NCBI GenBank assembly: GCA_036567205.1
Contig: DATCVA010000245.1
Location: 1-34,349, forward strand
Source of the DNA: DATCVA01 sp036567205
GTDB taxonomy: Bacteria > Pseudomonadota > Gammaproteobacteria > Burkholderiales > Burkholderiaceae_B
Length of the DNA stretch: 34,349 nt
Direction of reading: 5' to 3'
Shown: positions 7,954 through 16,259 of the stretch, in pieces
Position numbering within the stretch: position 1 is the stretch's first letter
Layout of the letters: each line of letters opens with the position of its first letter
Notes under the pieces: model-generated
Database searches by the model: none
What the model was told of the DNA's origin: nothing
The model's input: the letters and a program-made list of their open reading frames with translations, nothing else
Program-made: the position numbers and the translations under genes

Positions 7954-8711
7954 TTCTGACCCCTTGCGCTAAAAGACGATGTTTCAACCGGGTATCCCGC
8001 AGGCGTAAACCCATCATTGAAAACACCAATGACGGCTTTTTCCAGGCGCAGGTTCCATTGCTTGGCAATGCCATGAACCACGATAGCGCCGTCTTTTGCT
8101 TTGTGGAAATTCGTTAGCCATTCTTCATGACTGCCAGGTGATGATTCATAGATAACGGGAATGTCTGTATTTTTTGGAAAATAGAAATACGTGAATTTCC
8201 CATCGTCAAAGACCCGAGTAGGGCGAATGTCAGCGCTGGTATTGACCAACTCCATTGAGTAATTCGTATTCGCGGGGCGAACACGGGTGTCTTGAACCAA
8301 TTCGGTTTGTAGCGCCTTGGGCGTACCGTAAGAAAACATGATCTTCGATACGCGATTAGAGCGCGATGTACCTTTGTGGGCCGGTATCACGTCAAGCACA
8401 TACGAATGCTTGCTTGTCGCCACAATGACCGTACCCGGCTTGGCCGCATCGAGCGGAGACATAAAAATACGGTTGCCAACCTTGGCTATATCCCAGCCAA
8501 TTATGCCGCCGCCCGCTACGTCCTCGACCGTTTCACTCTTGCCGAATTCGACCACAGTAGGACTACCCACGTACCCCACAACACGGACTACCGTATTGTC
8601 TGTGTAGTGAACCGTGCGAACCCGAGTAGTGTTAGGGGCCGCGCTAAAGTTTGATGCAGCTTGAGCGGTAAGAGGCAGGGCCAGGGCCAATGCAATCACT
8701 AACTTTTTCAT
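7950..8711 (-). CDS. virB9: VirB9 outer-membrane core protein
   Basis: VirB9 is part of the periplasmic/outer-membrane ring with VirB7 and VirB10. A clear signal peptide (MKKLVIALALALPLTAQA) starts the 253-residue protein. Family stretches follow: VRVVGYVGSPTVVEFGKSE, TVIVATSKHSYVLDV, and the C-terminal KFTYFYFPKNTDIPVIY and GYPVET. It overlaps virB8 and virB10 by ATGA junctions. A perfect copy of the dispersed palindrome TTCGCGGGGCGAA lies inside the gene at 8269-8281, where it encodes part of RVRPANTNYS. Confidence 0.93.
   Translation of the reverse strand: MKKLVIALALALPLTAQAASNFSAAPNTTRVRTVHYTDNTVVRVVGYVGSPTVVEFGKSETVEDVAGGGIIGWDIAKVGNRIFMSPLDAAKPGTVIVATSKHSYVLDVIPAHKGTSRSNRVSKIMFSYGTPKALQTELVQDTRVRPANTNYSMELVNTSADIRPTRVFDDGKFTYFYFPKNTDIPVIYESSPGSHEEWLTNFHKAKDGAIVVHGIAKQWNLRLEKAVIGVFNDGFTPAGYPVETSSFSARGQK
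8269..8281. promoter_or_regulatory. KorB-like palindrome, copy 1 (inside virB9)
   Basis: Exact TTCGCGGGGCGAA, in context CGTATTCGCGGGGCGAACAC. It is one of seven identical 13-bp copies in the window. Being intragenic, it is unlikely to be a promoter operator and may instead be a secondary nucleation site for a ParB-like protein. Confidence 0.75.
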
Positions 8712-9418
8712 TTCCCGGCTCCTGTAAATTCACTGTCAGTCTGATACCCCAGGACGGTAAAGCCGAATGGGTTTTCAATTGCAGCCTGTTCGCTGATGAA
8801 CAGGCGCGGCTTGTATTCATAGCGAAGCGTTGCAACCTTATGAACCGTGCGTTGCATGGTTTCTGTGCGCAAATCGCGCTGCTGAACCGTCAGGCGTACC
8901 GTGGCAAATTTCTGACCGGCGTTTTCAGTAAGCGTGATACTGATAATTTCAGGGGTGAATAGAACATTCTCGCCAAACTCACGATCAAGGGCTTTGGGGC
9001 CGCTAAAGAGTTCGCTATATTGTTTCCACGGTGTATCACCGGCAAAGCTCTTAACCGTGTCGTAATCATGTTGCAGAAAACGATAGTTGTAGCGTTCACG
9101 CGCAATGACAAAGTTCTTGACCCAATGCTTATCGGCCAACTCTGTTTCGGCTACAAAGTCCTGAACTGTTTGACCGATTGAAGTTGCGCCGGTCAAGTTG
9201 TCTACGCGCACCACGTAGGGCACTGACTGCTTCAACGGCATAAGCACGACCAGGGCAATAGCCATAGCAACAACAGCGATCCCAAGCACATAATTAAGCA
9301 CTGAATGGCGCTTCAAAGCATTGCGTAAAGTCGCGTTTAACTCGGCTTCCCACTCGATGCCGCGCAGCTCGTCGTTTGGCGTAACATCGCCGCGCTTTTT
9401 CGTGTTTTCCTTACTCAT
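8708..9418 (-). CDS. virB8: VirB8 inner-membrane assembly factor
   Basis: VirB8 nucleates the secretion complex at the inner membrane. The 236-residue protein has a short cytoplasmic N-terminus, one membrane helix near residues 42-62 (YVLGIAVVAMAIALVVLMPL) and a periplasmic domain starting with VPYVVRVDNLTGATSIGQ. The NTF2-like fold signature FVIARERYNYRFLQHDYDTV is present. Its start lies about ten bases downstream of the preceding small lipoprotein gene, and its stop overlaps the virB9 start by four bases. Confidence 0.93.
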   Translation of the reverse strand: MSKENTKKRGDVTPNDELRGIEWEAELNATLRNALKRHSVLNYVLGIAVVAMAIALVVLMPLKQSVPYVVRVDNLTGATSIGQTVQDFVAETELADKHWVKNFVIARERYNYRFLQHDYDTVKSFAGDTPWKQYSELFSGPKALDREFGENVLFTPEIISITLTENAGQKFATVRLTVQQRDLRTETMQRTVHKVATLRYEYKPRLFISEQAAIENPFGFTVLGYQTDSEFTGAGK

Positions 9419-9427
9419 AATTTTTCC

Positions 9428-9724
9428 TTATTGTCCGCGCAGCGCGTTAACTTCGGTTGCTGGAATCGTTCTAATCCGAATGGAGGGTTTAGGAGCCGTT
9501 CCGCGTTCAGGGGTAGGCAATGCCTGGCTTGACTGCGAAACGCCGTCAGGAGCCGGATTTAAGGCTGCTGGTGAGGCTTTTGCGGGCACAAGTTCACTCA
9601 ACGGCGGTTGAGGAACATTGATCGGATGCCTGGCCGATTCGTTACCCGTTGGGAACTCAAGTTTTGGTGCAGAAGCGCACCCAGCAAGAAAAAGACAAAA
9701 AAGGGCCACCGATAAAATTTTCAT
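9428..9724 (-). CDS. virB7: VirB7-like lipoprotein
   Basis: The 98-residue product opens with a lipoprotein signal peptide ending in the lipobox LAGC (MKILSVALFCLFLAGCAS). The mature part is proline-rich and otherwise undistinguished. Position between virB6 and virB8 identifies it as the VirB7 equivalent, which anchors VirB9 in the outer membrane. VirB7 proteins are often shorter (about 40-60 residues), so this one is long. The assignment rests on lipobox and location rather than sequence homology. Confidence 0.75.
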   Translation of the reverse strand: MKILSVALFCLFLAGCASAPKLEFPTGNESARHPINVPQPPLSELVPAKASPAALNPAPDGVSQSSQALPTPERGTAPKPSIRIRTIPATEVNALRGQ

Positions 9725-9776
9725 AACGAAAATTCCTTTTAAGAAATGCGAAGCAAGAATGAGGTACTACATGGAT

Positions 9777-10940
9777 TTATTTAGTGATGGTGCCTGTTCC
9801 CCGCCCGACAGATGCACCAGACTGAAAGCCCGCACGGGCTGCGCTAACAACAGAACGATGACTCATGGCAGCACGGGCACCGCCGCCCATGTTCGACATG
9901 GTATTTACGCCCGACATTGCGTACTTCATGGCTTGGGAAGAACCCATAGCTTGACCTGCGCCAGTCCTGGCTACAGCAGCCCCGGCCCTACCGGCCAGGT
10001 TGCCCGCACCGGCAGCGCCCACTTTGCCAGCCGCTGACAATGCAGCACCGGCAGGGTTGACTGCCCAGCGGGCAGCATGGGCCAGTGAGCCAAGCTGTAG
10101 CGCAACACCACCGGCTAAATCGGCTCCGATTTGAGCGCCCTTGAAGGTCAAGAACACCAAAATCACTGTTGCCATAATGGCCGACAGCGTAGCCCCTACG
10201 AAATCCATGGTTTCGACAGGCGTATTTGCCAGACCGTTTGCGTAGCCTGTCACTATGGTTGTGCCAAAGCCGACAATGGCTGTAATAACTACAGCGGTAA
10301 AAATATATTTAAGTAACGCGCTAAGCCACGTATTGAAAAATTGCGCAGTTCCCTGAAAAGCCAGGGTAGCGATAAACAACGGGCCAACTGCAAATATGAT
10401 GGCAAGGGAAAAATCAATAATCAACATATTGATCGCCGCGACCATCGCGTATACCAAGATAAAACCAACCATCAAGGCACCGCCAAGGGCGGCGGTTAGA
10501 CCGGTAAAGTCAGTGCCCGTTATACCAATTTTCAAATGATCGTAAGACCAGATCAAAATGTCTTTATAGGCATCTGCTGACTTATTCATAACGTCATCTA
10601 GTTGGGCGTATACATTTGAAGCGGTGCCGGTAAACAACCCGGTTAGCCCTTCTCGTAATTCGGTAGCTATAGCCATAACATTGCTGGCATACGTACCAGC
10701 AACAAGACAAAGCGAGAACACCAGAAATGCCCGCATTGATAAAAATAGAACGTCTACAAGATGATCTTGTCCACCCGCCCCGCGAACGATTTTGTAGCCA
10801 TGCCACATAATCATGATCGTCAAGCCGATCACCAACACCGGAGTAACCCAACCAATGAGCGTATTAGGTATATCACTCCATGATCGCGCCAAGTCCAAAA
10901 TTTTATCGGCTTGATCTTCAATTACCCCAATGCCTGCCAT
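9777..10940 (-). CDS. virB6: VirB6 polytopic membrane channel protein
   Basis: VirB6 forms part of the inner-membrane channel. The 387-residue protein has several hydrophobic segments: VTPVLVIGLTIMIMWHGY near the N-terminus, AFLVFSLCLVAGTYASNV, and ALGGALMVGFILVYAMVAAI. Further ones are LIIDFSLAIIFAVGPLFIAT, IFTAVVITAIVGFGTTIVTG and LSAIMATVILVFLTFKGAQI. The last 110 residues are rich in Ala and Gly with many AAGKVGAAGAG-like runs, as often seen in VirB6/TrbL tails. It sits between the small lipoprotein gene and virB7 in the expected order. Confidence 0.92.
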   Translation of the reverse strand: MAGIGVIEDQADKILDLARSWSDIPNTLIGWVTPVLVIGLTIMIMWHGYKIVRGAGGQDHLVDVLFLSMRAFLVFSLCLVAGTYASNVMAIATELREGLTGLFTGTASNVYAQLDDVMNKSADAYKDILIWSYDHLKIGITGTDFTGLTAALGGALMVGFILVYAMVAAINMLIIDFSLAIIFAVGPLFIATLAFQGTAQFFNTWLSALLKYIFTAVVITAIVGFGTTIVTGYANGLANTPVETMDFVGATLSAIMATVILVFLTFKGAQIGADLAGGVALQLGSLAHAARWAVNPAGAALSAAGKVGAAGAGNLAGRAGAAVARTGAGQAMGSSQAMKYAMSGVNTMSNMGGGARAAMSHRSVVSAARAGFQSGASVGRGTGTITK

Positions 10941-10951
10941 AGCTATTTACC

Positions 10952-11140
10952 TTAATTTGCGGATTTAGCGCCAGATGCTGGCGTTGAATCGGGTTTCTCG
11001 GTTTGACCAGTAGGCGAAAACGGATTTGCCGTATTTTCCATAATCGCCTTCTTGCCTTCTTCGGCGCTTTTATCGCAACCTGTTAGGGCAACGAGAACGC
11101 CTATGGAAGTGATGAATGCTGCTTTTTGAATAAACCTCAT
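10952..11140 (-). CDS. Small lipoprotein with a VirB5-like tail
   Basis: This 62-residue protein has a lipoprotein signal peptide ending in LTGC and only about 40 mature residues. It lies between virB5 and virB6, where many VirB operons encode an entry-exclusion lipoprotein such as EexN, so exclusion is a reasonable guess. The sequence AEEGKKAIMENTANPF just after the lipobox nearly matches the VirB5 C-terminus, AEEGKRAIKENTANPF. The DNA match spans 11022-11068 and 11162-11208, with about 40 of 47 bases identical. One was evidently copied from the other, or both keep a shared peptide signal. Confidence 0.75.
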   Translation of the reverse strand: MRFIQKAAFITSIGVLVALTGCDKSAEEGKKAIMENTANPFSPTGQTEKPDSTPASGAKSAN

Positions 11141-11208
11141 AATTACTGTCCTGATACAAAGGGGTTTGCCGTGTTTTCCTTGATTGCCCTCTTGCCCTCT
11201 TCGGCGCT
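11022..11208. repeat. Direct duplication shared by virB5 and the lipoprotein gene
   Basis: Bases 11022-11068 and 11162-11208 match at about 40 of 47 positions in the same orientation. They encode AEEGKKAIMENTANPF near the start of the mature lipoprotein and AEEGKRAIKENTANPF at the VirB5 C-terminus. Most differences fall in third codon positions, consistent with duplication followed by selection on the peptide. Confidence 0.85.
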
Positions 11209-11856
11209 GGCCTGTACAACAAGAGAGCTTTGTGATTGACGTTGCGCAAGAGCTAAATTCACAAGCGTCTGTTCATTCTGCAACAGTGATTGTTCTGCTG
11301 CGATTCGGTTAGAAAGATCGGTAGCTGCCTTTAAGTCGGTAGCACCGTCCACCTGCGTTATCAACTGGCGCAATTCTGCGGCGCGTTGCTGCGCTGCCTC
11401 AAGGGCGCCGTTGATATAGGAAGCGTTTTCAGGCTCGGCATAAGCCTGCGCCTGGCATTGCAGCTTGGCATTTGAATCTTGATAGCGGGAGCAATCTAGC
11501 TTCTTAATGACGTTGTAGATGCTTTGGGCGTCGTCACTTACACCGCCCTGCCCTAACGTCATAAGCCGGTTATAGCTTTGCGTGAAGTCGTCAGGCAGTA
11601 CCTGGCGAGTCGCGTTATTCATAAGCTGGCCCATGCCCCGTGATCCCGTGATGGCGTCATACTGTGATTTCAATTGCGAGTATTGCCGCTCCATCGCTTT
11701 CAATTGATCGGCCCATTTTGCTATTTCCGCTAGATGGCCTTCCCATGATTTTGTAATAGCAGCCGCATCAGTGACAGGGATTTGGGCGTGAACCGGAGCC
11801 ATGCCTAAAATAGCGGAAACAAACACGCCAGCGATGATAGATTTAACGGTTTTCAT
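11143..11856 (-). CDS. virB5: VirB5 minor pilin / adhesin
   Basis: VirB5 sits at the pilus tip and helps contact recipients. I chose the ATG at 11856, which gives a signal peptide (MKTVKSIIAGVFVSAILG then MAPVHAQ) and a four-base ATGA overlap with virB4; a start ten codons earlier would spoil the signal. The 237-residue protein is helical and glutamine-rich, with AEIAKWADQLKAMERQYSQL and a region GSRGMGQLMNN typical of TrbJ/VirB5 proteins. Two cysteines occur in KKLDCSRYQDSNAKLQCQ. The C-terminal 20 residues are duplicated in the next gene. Confidence 0.9.
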   Translation of the reverse strand: MKTVKSIIAGVFVSAILGMAPVHAQIPVTDAAAITKSWEGHLAEIAKWADQLKAMERQYSQLKSQYDAITGSRGMGQLMNNATRQVLPDDFTQSYNRLMTLGQGGVSDDAQSIYNVIKKLDCSRYQDSNAKLQCQAQAYAEPENASYINGALEAAQQRAAELRQLITQVDGATDLKAATDLSNRIAAEQSLLQNEQTLVNLALAQRQSQSSLVVQASAEEGKRAIKENTANPFVSGQ

Positions 11857-14273
11857 GATTCGCCATCCAAGAAAGGTTGTGCCCACTGTGCCGGGTCATC
11901 CCCGTACTTTTGCCGTAGGCGATCAAGACGCTCTACCGCATCGGTAGAGCCAGAAAGAATCTTGATTTCGTTTTTGAAGTCACTTAAATCAAGACGTGCC
12001 AGCGATACACGATGGCCCTGCTTAATCAAGAACATGCGGGATGAATCTTGCAGTTCCCGAACAAGTTTGAATTCGGTTTCAGTGAGTTTGAAACCCTTTA
12101 CGTAATCGTCATAATCAGCCGTTGGATTTGGCAAGAAAATAAACGTAGCCGTCTGCTCTATCAGTGCCTTTGCAATATCGCTTTGCAGCGTATCGCTGGG
12201 GCTTTGCGTCATATAGACGCCAAAGCCGTTCTGTTTACGAATGGTCTTTTGCTTGTTCTTAGCAAAATCCTTGAAATAATCTACTGACAACGCTTTCCAG
12301 TATTCGTCCATGAAGAACGCAAACAGACGGCCATCTATTTGTTCTTCAACCCGGTACATGAGATACATCATGATCGGGCCGCATACTTCGTCGTTATCAA
12401 GGAAATCCGTATAGTCAAAGCCATACGGGCGACCATCTTCAAACTGCAATTCGTCACGCTGACAATCAAGCGCCCAGCCGAGATTGCCGCGAGATATGCT
12501 CCATTTTTTCAGACGCTGTGACAGGCCATTAGGATCACCAACAGGCAGAAATTGCAGCACAGCATCTATGCAACGCTGCTGTACCGGCATTCCAGCGACC
12601 GACCGCACCGCCGAAGCAATAAGGTTTTCTTCTTCTGGTGTATGGGCTACATCTTCCCGGCGAGTGCAATACTTAATAAGCGAAGCCCAAAACAAAATGT
12701 TTTTCTCTGTTGGCTCCATTTTGAAAGGTGCGAAACCTGTTTGCTTACCATTTTCAAGCGTCAGGTACTTGCCGCCAACGCGACGAATTGCAATTTCAGC
12801 GCCACGGTCTTTGTCGAAGAAAACGCATTGTGTGCCGTACTTCAAGAGATTCATCATCAAGAACAGCGCCAGGACGGTTTTACCGCCGCCTGATTGACCG
12901 ATAATCTGGCAGTTCCCTAGAGCCTTGTTGCCGGTTGCATCGACACCTATACCGGTGTCATGGAAGTTGAAGTAAAACGGCGCACCAGCAGGAGTACGAA
13001 ACAGCGTAACCGCTTCACCCCAAGGGTTTCCGTCACGTTTGCCGGAATCAAACGTATGGAACGAACATACGCCGGTAAAATTCCGGCTGCTAATACGCGC
13101 TTCCCGTGGTCGGGATTTCCAGTTGCAGGGCAATTGAGCCGCGTAAGCCGAAGCCGTTACCTTTTCCAGATCAACCCCAAGAAAATTGGCGTTGTTTAGA
13201 AGCTGGGCCGCGTTGCTTCGGAATTCCCGTGTTTGATCGGGCGAATCACCCTTAACCAACAGTGAATAATGGTATTCACCCAGCACAAAATCACCGCTTA
13301 TTACGGCGTCAATCGCTACATCAATATCAGCGATTTGACTAAGTGCATTGTCCTCGGACGAAATCATTTGATTGCGCTGTTTTTTCAGGGCGCTTTGCGC
13401 ATCAAGTGTTGTCATTGGAGAGAAGGAATGCGTTTCGATGTATTCGCAATCCAGCGCCAGGAGCGTATTTAGAACGCCAGGCGTCGTATAGTCGGCATAG
13501 TCTTTCAGTTCCAGAAATGCGCCAAACTCGGAGCCGTATGTATCCCTGTATTCGATAATTTCATTGCCAAATAGCAAGCGCGACACTGGAAGATACTTGT
13601 ACAGCGGTAAATTCTTAACCGGAATTTTCCACCAGAACCCATTAATCAGATATGAGTAAAATTCTAGCTGGCTGCTAAATGTTCGCCCCGCGAATACGTA
13701 ATTGCCCAATTGTTGCGGACGATACTTAGCCAAAGACGACATAACCGTTTTGCTAACTGCCTCGACGCGCTCAACAGCCGTCGCAATCTCGTTCTTAATG
13801 TCGTCTACTGTTCGACGCAGCTTACCGAACACACCGCCCCGGCCTTGCGGGAATGGCCGGTACACCACTGTTAGATAAAACTCGGTGCACATCATGCCTT
13901 GATCGGCTAGTTTGTCGTAATACCGATTCATCAAGTCATGCGTGAAATCGTTGTATTCGGGTACTTCCAGCTTATCGCTTGCATAGCGCCTGATTCGATG
14001 CACCCAAAAGGCATATTTGCCTGTTGCATGCCCTCGAATAAAGAGATTCAAGGCTTCCATACGCGCATAGACTTCTTCATCAGACAGCCCTTCAAAGGAC
14101 ATGCCTTCTACGCGCCAGGTACGCACGTAATCACCGTTCTTTGTACATACGATGCCATCATCGGTAATGCTCGAAAACGGTACGATTCGGTCTAGCGAAT
14201 CTTCCTCGTTTGCGTACTCGCGCTGTTGCGCGAATATGTCCATTTTCTCGTTAGTAGCTGTATTTTTTCTCAT
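11853..14273 (-). CDS. virB4: VirB4 ATPase
   Basis: VirB4 is the largest ATPase of the system and drives pilus biogenesis. The 806-residue product has the Walker A loop GQSGGGKT, then LFLMMNLLKYGTQCVFFDKD, and a Walker B ending FAFFMDEYWKAL. Later YMTQSPSDTLQSDIAKALIE is a typical VirB4 segment. I chose the ATG at 14273, one base past the virB3 stop, rather than a start 27 codons upstream inside virB3. The stop overlaps virB5 by four bases. A reverse-oriented copy of the dispersed palindrome lies inside at 13682-13694, encoding part of VFAGRTF. Confidence 0.95.
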   Translation of the reverse strand: MRKNTATNEKMDIFAQQREYANEEDSLDRIVPFSSITDDGIVCTKNGDYVRTWRVEGMSFEGLSDEEVYARMEALNLFIRGHATGKYAFWVHRIRRYASDKLEVPEYNDFTHDLMNRYYDKLADQGMMCTEFYLTVVYRPFPQGRGGVFGKLRRTVDDIKNEIATAVERVEAVSKTVMSSLAKYRPQQLGNYVFAGRTFSSQLEFYSYLINGFWWKIPVKNLPLYKYLPVSRLLFGNEIIEYRDTYGSEFGAFLELKDYADYTTPGVLNTLLALDCEYIETHSFSPMTTLDAQSALKKQRNQMISSEDNALSQIADIDVAIDAVISGDFVLGEYHYSLLVKGDSPDQTREFRSNAAQLLNNANFLGVDLEKVTASAYAAQLPCNWKSRPREARISSRNFTGVCSFHTFDSGKRDGNPWGEAVTLFRTPAGAPFYFNFHDTGIGVDATGNKALGNCQIIGQSGGGKTVLALFLMMNLLKYGTQCVFFDKDRGAEIAIRRVGGKYLTLENGKQTGFAPFKMEPTEKNILFWASLIKYCTRREDVAHTPEEENLIASAVRSVAGMPVQQRCIDAVLQFLPVGDPNGLSQRLKKWSISRGNLGWALDCQRDELQFEDGRPYGFDYTDFLDNDEVCGPIMMYLMYRVEEQIDGRLFAFFMDEYWKALSVDYFKDFAKNKQKTIRKQNGFGVYMTQSPSDTLQSDIAKALIEQTATFIFLPNPTADYDDYVKGFKLTETEFKLVRELQDSSRMFLIKQGHRVSLARLDLSDFKNEIKILSGSTDAVERLDRLRQKYGDDPAQWAQPFLDGES
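13682..13694. promoter_or_regulatory. KorB-like palindrome, copy 2 (inside virB4)
   Basis: The plus strand reads TTCGCCCCGCGAA, the exact reverse complement of TTCGCGGGGCGAA. Read on the minus strand the context is GTATTCGCGGGGCGAACATT, the best match to the extended consensus. Confidence 0.75.
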
Positions 14274-14274
14274 G

Positions 14275-14595
14275 TCATTTCCGCTTTTTATACGCGACCG
14301 GCCCCATGCTATGGGTGCCCCAATAACGCTTGTTGGTGCGATGCCCAATATCACGGAAATACATGAAGGCTTGGGCCAACTTAAAGTTGTCGTCAGCGTT
14401 GACCTGGCGTAAAACGACTATTACGAATGCCAGCAACACGAATACTGCGACCGAGACAAAGCCGGATAGCAATACGAACGACCATAGCGCCACAAGGATA
14501 TGTGCCCCGACGATCAGGATGAACGGCACTATAGGTATGCCGAACATCATAGGAGGCCGCGTAGCACCCTTAAATACCCTGTCTCGATTATCCAT
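14275..14595 (-). CDS. virB3: VirB3 inner-membrane protein
   Basis: VirB3 is a small inner-membrane component that works with VirB4. The 106-residue protein begins DRVFKGATRPPMMFGIPIVP, a typical VirB3 opening, followed by two adjacent hydrophobic segments (FILIVGAHILVALWSFVLLS and VSVAVFVLLAFVIVVLRQVN). It ends with a basic tail. It lies four bases after virB2 and one base before virB4. Confidence 0.92.
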   Translation of the reverse strand: MDNRDRVFKGATRPPMMFGIPIVPFILIVGAHILVALWSFVLLSGFVSVAVFVLLAFVIVVLRQVNADDNFKLAQAFMYFRDIGHRTNKRYWGTHSMGPVAYKKRK

Positions 14596-14599
14596 ATCG

Positions 14600-14899
14600 T
14601 TATCCGATCAACATACCGGCAATACCTGCCGCGCCGCCAATCAAGACGCCGCCCCAAAAAACGGGCGCTACGTCTTTCCACTGTGCAGCTTGAAACATCA
14701 TTCGAAAGCCAACAAACATCAACGCAATTGTTAGCACGACCACGCCGATGGACAGAAGCCACGTCGAAACGCTATTGAGCATCGTTGTGCCCCGGTCAAG
14801 TTGTGCGAACGCGGGCGAACTTGCCAAAACCATACTGATTGCCAGGCCCGTACTACGGGCTGACTTTTGAAGCAAAAACGCCTTGAGGTTTTTAACCAT
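14600..14899 (-). CDS. virB2: VirB2 major pilin precursor
   Basis: The 99-residue protein has a long basic N-terminus, a signal sequence ending near SSPAFA, and two hydrophobic helices (WLLSIGVVVLTIALMFVGF and FWGGVLIGGAAGIAGMLIG) joined by a short polar loop. That is the VirB2/TrbC pilin architecture: after processing, the peptide polymerises into the conjugative pilus. It follows virB1 by two bases and precedes virB3 by four. Confidence 0.92.
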   Translation of the reverse strand: MVKNLKAFLLQKSARSTGLAISMVLASSPAFAQLDRGTTMLNSVSTWLLSIGVVVLTIALMFVGFRMMFQAAQWKDVAPVFWGGVLIGGAAGIAGMLIG

Positions 14900-14901
14900 G
14901 A

Positions 14902-15573
14902 TTAATCCTTTTCTTTGTGAATCAACATCATTGAAGAAGTGGTATTGCTGATAGATGAATTGCCAGACAAAAGCATACTGGCTGATTGAACCTTAACGGC
15001 CTTAACGCGAACATGGTTTTGACCATTGTTGACGTTATCTTTTTTGCTTTTGCCTGCACCGGCTAAGGGGATAACAAGTGATGCTGAATCCTCTTTAACC
15101 GGGCTTCTAGGCTTCGCGGAAAGCACCTCATTGATATAGCGGGTTACGTCGGGGTTTGTCTTGCCAGCGCCCAGCTTGCCGGAGTAATAACAACTAAGGG
15201 CCGCGTCGGTTGCGCTGTATTCTTGCTTCGCATCGAATCCAGAACCGAGCGCCCAGGACTGGCATTGCTTGAAAATTGCATGTGCTGCAACTACGTTCTT
15301 GCACACGTCAAAGCCTTCCTTAATATTGCTATCCCAGCCAAGACGCACGAAATGGTACTTGTTGACTTGGCCTTGTCCGATACTAAAGTTTCGGCCAAGT
15401 TCAGCCAGATACCCGGCTGTTGCTACCGCTTCGTCAAGGCTTTTGGGCTGGCGCACCAAACGACCGCCGACAACCCCAATAGCGAACGGATTAAACCCTG
15501 ATTCAACTTGATAAATCTGTTGCATCATCGGCGCTTGCAAAGCTGCTTGACAATCTGGAGGCAAATCAATCAT
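14902..15573 (-). CDS. virB1: VirB1 lytic transglycosylase
   Basis: VirB1 cuts peptidoglycan to make room for the channel. The 223-residue protein begins with the SLT-like motif MMQQIYQVESGFNPFAIGVV, in which the Glu of VESGFNP is the likely catalytic acid. FSIGQGQVNKYHFVRLGWD and a DAALSCYYSGKLGAG region follow, as in other VirB1 proteins. I see no signal peptide at this start, and the ribosome binding site is weak. It is the first gene of the minus-strand virB operon, downstream of the promoter near 15615-15656. Confidence 0.88.
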   Translation of the reverse strand: MIDLPPDCQAALQAPMMQQIYQVESGFNPFAIGVVGGRLVRQPKSLDEAVATAGYLAELGRNFSIGQGQVNKYHFVRLGWDSNIKEGFDVCKNVVAAHAIFKQCQSWALGSGFDAKQEYSATDAALSCYYSGKLGAGKTNPDVTRYINEVLSAKPRSPVKEDSASLVIPLAGAGKSKKDNVNNGQNHVRVKAVKVQSASMLLSGNSSISNTTSSMMLIHKEKD

Positions 15574-15612
15574 GAGGGAAAAACACCAAATAAGGTTTTG
15601 TCGGTAATGGTA

Positions 15613-15685
15613 ATATTTTCGCTGGTATTCCGCGTAAAGTCAATAAAAAAGTACACCTTTTAGACAATTTGAATGTACACCTTTT
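15613..15685 (-). promoter_or_regulatory. virB operon promoter with paired upstream elements
   Basis: Reading the minus strand, GTGTACTTTTTTATTGACT (15656 down to 15638) ends in a -35 box TTGACT, and an AT-rich -10 candidate lies near 15613-15620. A second copy of the GGTGTAC core occurs 24 bases further upstream (15673-15685). The 19-base element recurs at the ssb promoter with two differences and at the parA promoter. It probably binds a plasmid repressor. Bases 15574-15824 hold this promoter, a terminator and one palindrome, but no gene. Confidence 0.65.
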
Positions 15686-15731
15686 TAAGCAGTTGTAAAA
15701 AGGTTTGTCAAACTGTTTTGACCCTTTCGTA

Positions 15732-15744
15732 TTCGCGGGGCGAA
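15732..15744. promoter_or_regulatory. KorB-like palindrome, copy 3 (upstream of virB)
   Basis: Exact TTCGCGGGGCGAA in context CGTATTCGCGGGGCGAACATT. It sits between the traM-like terminator and the virB promoter, roughly 90 bases upstream of the -35 box. A KorB-type repressor could act from here at a distance, as IncP KorB does. Confidence 0.8.
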
Positions 15745-15765
15745 CATTGCGCAAGGCGCAAAAAA

Positions 15766-15781
15766 GGCGGCAAAAGCCGCC
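15766..15781 (-). terminator. Terminator after the traM-like gene
   Basis: GGCGGC-AAAA-GCCGCC is a perfect 6-bp stem. On the minus strand it is followed by a run of T (15761-15765 are A on the plus strand). It separates the traKLM-like operon from the virB operon. Confidence 0.8.
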
Positions 15782-15824
15782 TCCTGTAGACCAATAAGGG
15801 TGTCGCCTTGCAAGGCAAGGCGGT

Positions 15825-16259
15825 TTACTTGAGCAGATATGCCAGGCCGAAGGCCAGAGTAATCAGAAGATTGCAGCCCACCAGGGCGCTTAATAACCAC
15901 AGGTGTTTAGTAAATGGGGCGAACCCTGTCGCAATCGCTTTAGCGTTTGCTTCGGCTTCTTTATTGATTTTGGCTTGTAGGGCTTCTGACGCGGCTTCAA
16001 AATCTGACTTCGCCTTGTTGGTATGGACGGCCAGGCCACGGGCCATAGATTCCATATCCTTGAAAGCGTCCTGCGCGATCTTCGCCGCGTTATCTACGTC
16101 GCCAGATATGGCCTTGTATAACTCGGGCAATTCTCTTTTCAGCCTATCGGCTTCAATCAGAAGTTTTTGCACGTCTAGCAGCAAGTCAGCATGGACTTGC
16201 TGCAATGCTGTAGATGGTGTGCGTTCAGTCATTGAAAAGCGCCCCGAAGATTTCATCAA
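15825..16259 (-). CDS. TraM-like / StbC-like accessory transfer protein
   Basis: This 144-residue protein is mostly alpha-helical and probably coiled coil (QQVHADLLLDVQKLLIEADR onward). One membrane helix sits at the extreme C-terminus (LWLLSALVGCNLLITLAFGLAYLL). I do not recognise it by sequence alone. It is third in an operon after TraK- and TraL/StbB-like genes, the place of IncP traM or IncW stbC, and a similar coiled-coil-plus-tail-anchor layout is plausible there. It overlaps the upstream gene by about 35 bases. Function in transfer is inferred from position. Confidence 0.6.
   Translation of the reverse strand: MMKSSGRFSMTERTPSTALQQVHADLLLDVQKLLIEADRLKRELPELYKAISGDVDNAAKIAQDAFKDMESMARGLAVHTNKAKSDFEAASEALQAKINKEAEANAKAIATGFAPFTKHLWLLSALVGCNLLITLAFGLAYLLK

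Noticed and set aside
10776..10795. A further palindrome-like site CCCGCCCCGCGAA in virB6
   Set aside because: It has two mismatches in one arm, so symmetry is lost. A similar half site occurs near 15912. I count only exact copies.
15566..15754. A 62-codon minus-strand frame upstream of virB1
   Set aside because: It covers the virB promoter elements and one palindrome and has no family resemblance.
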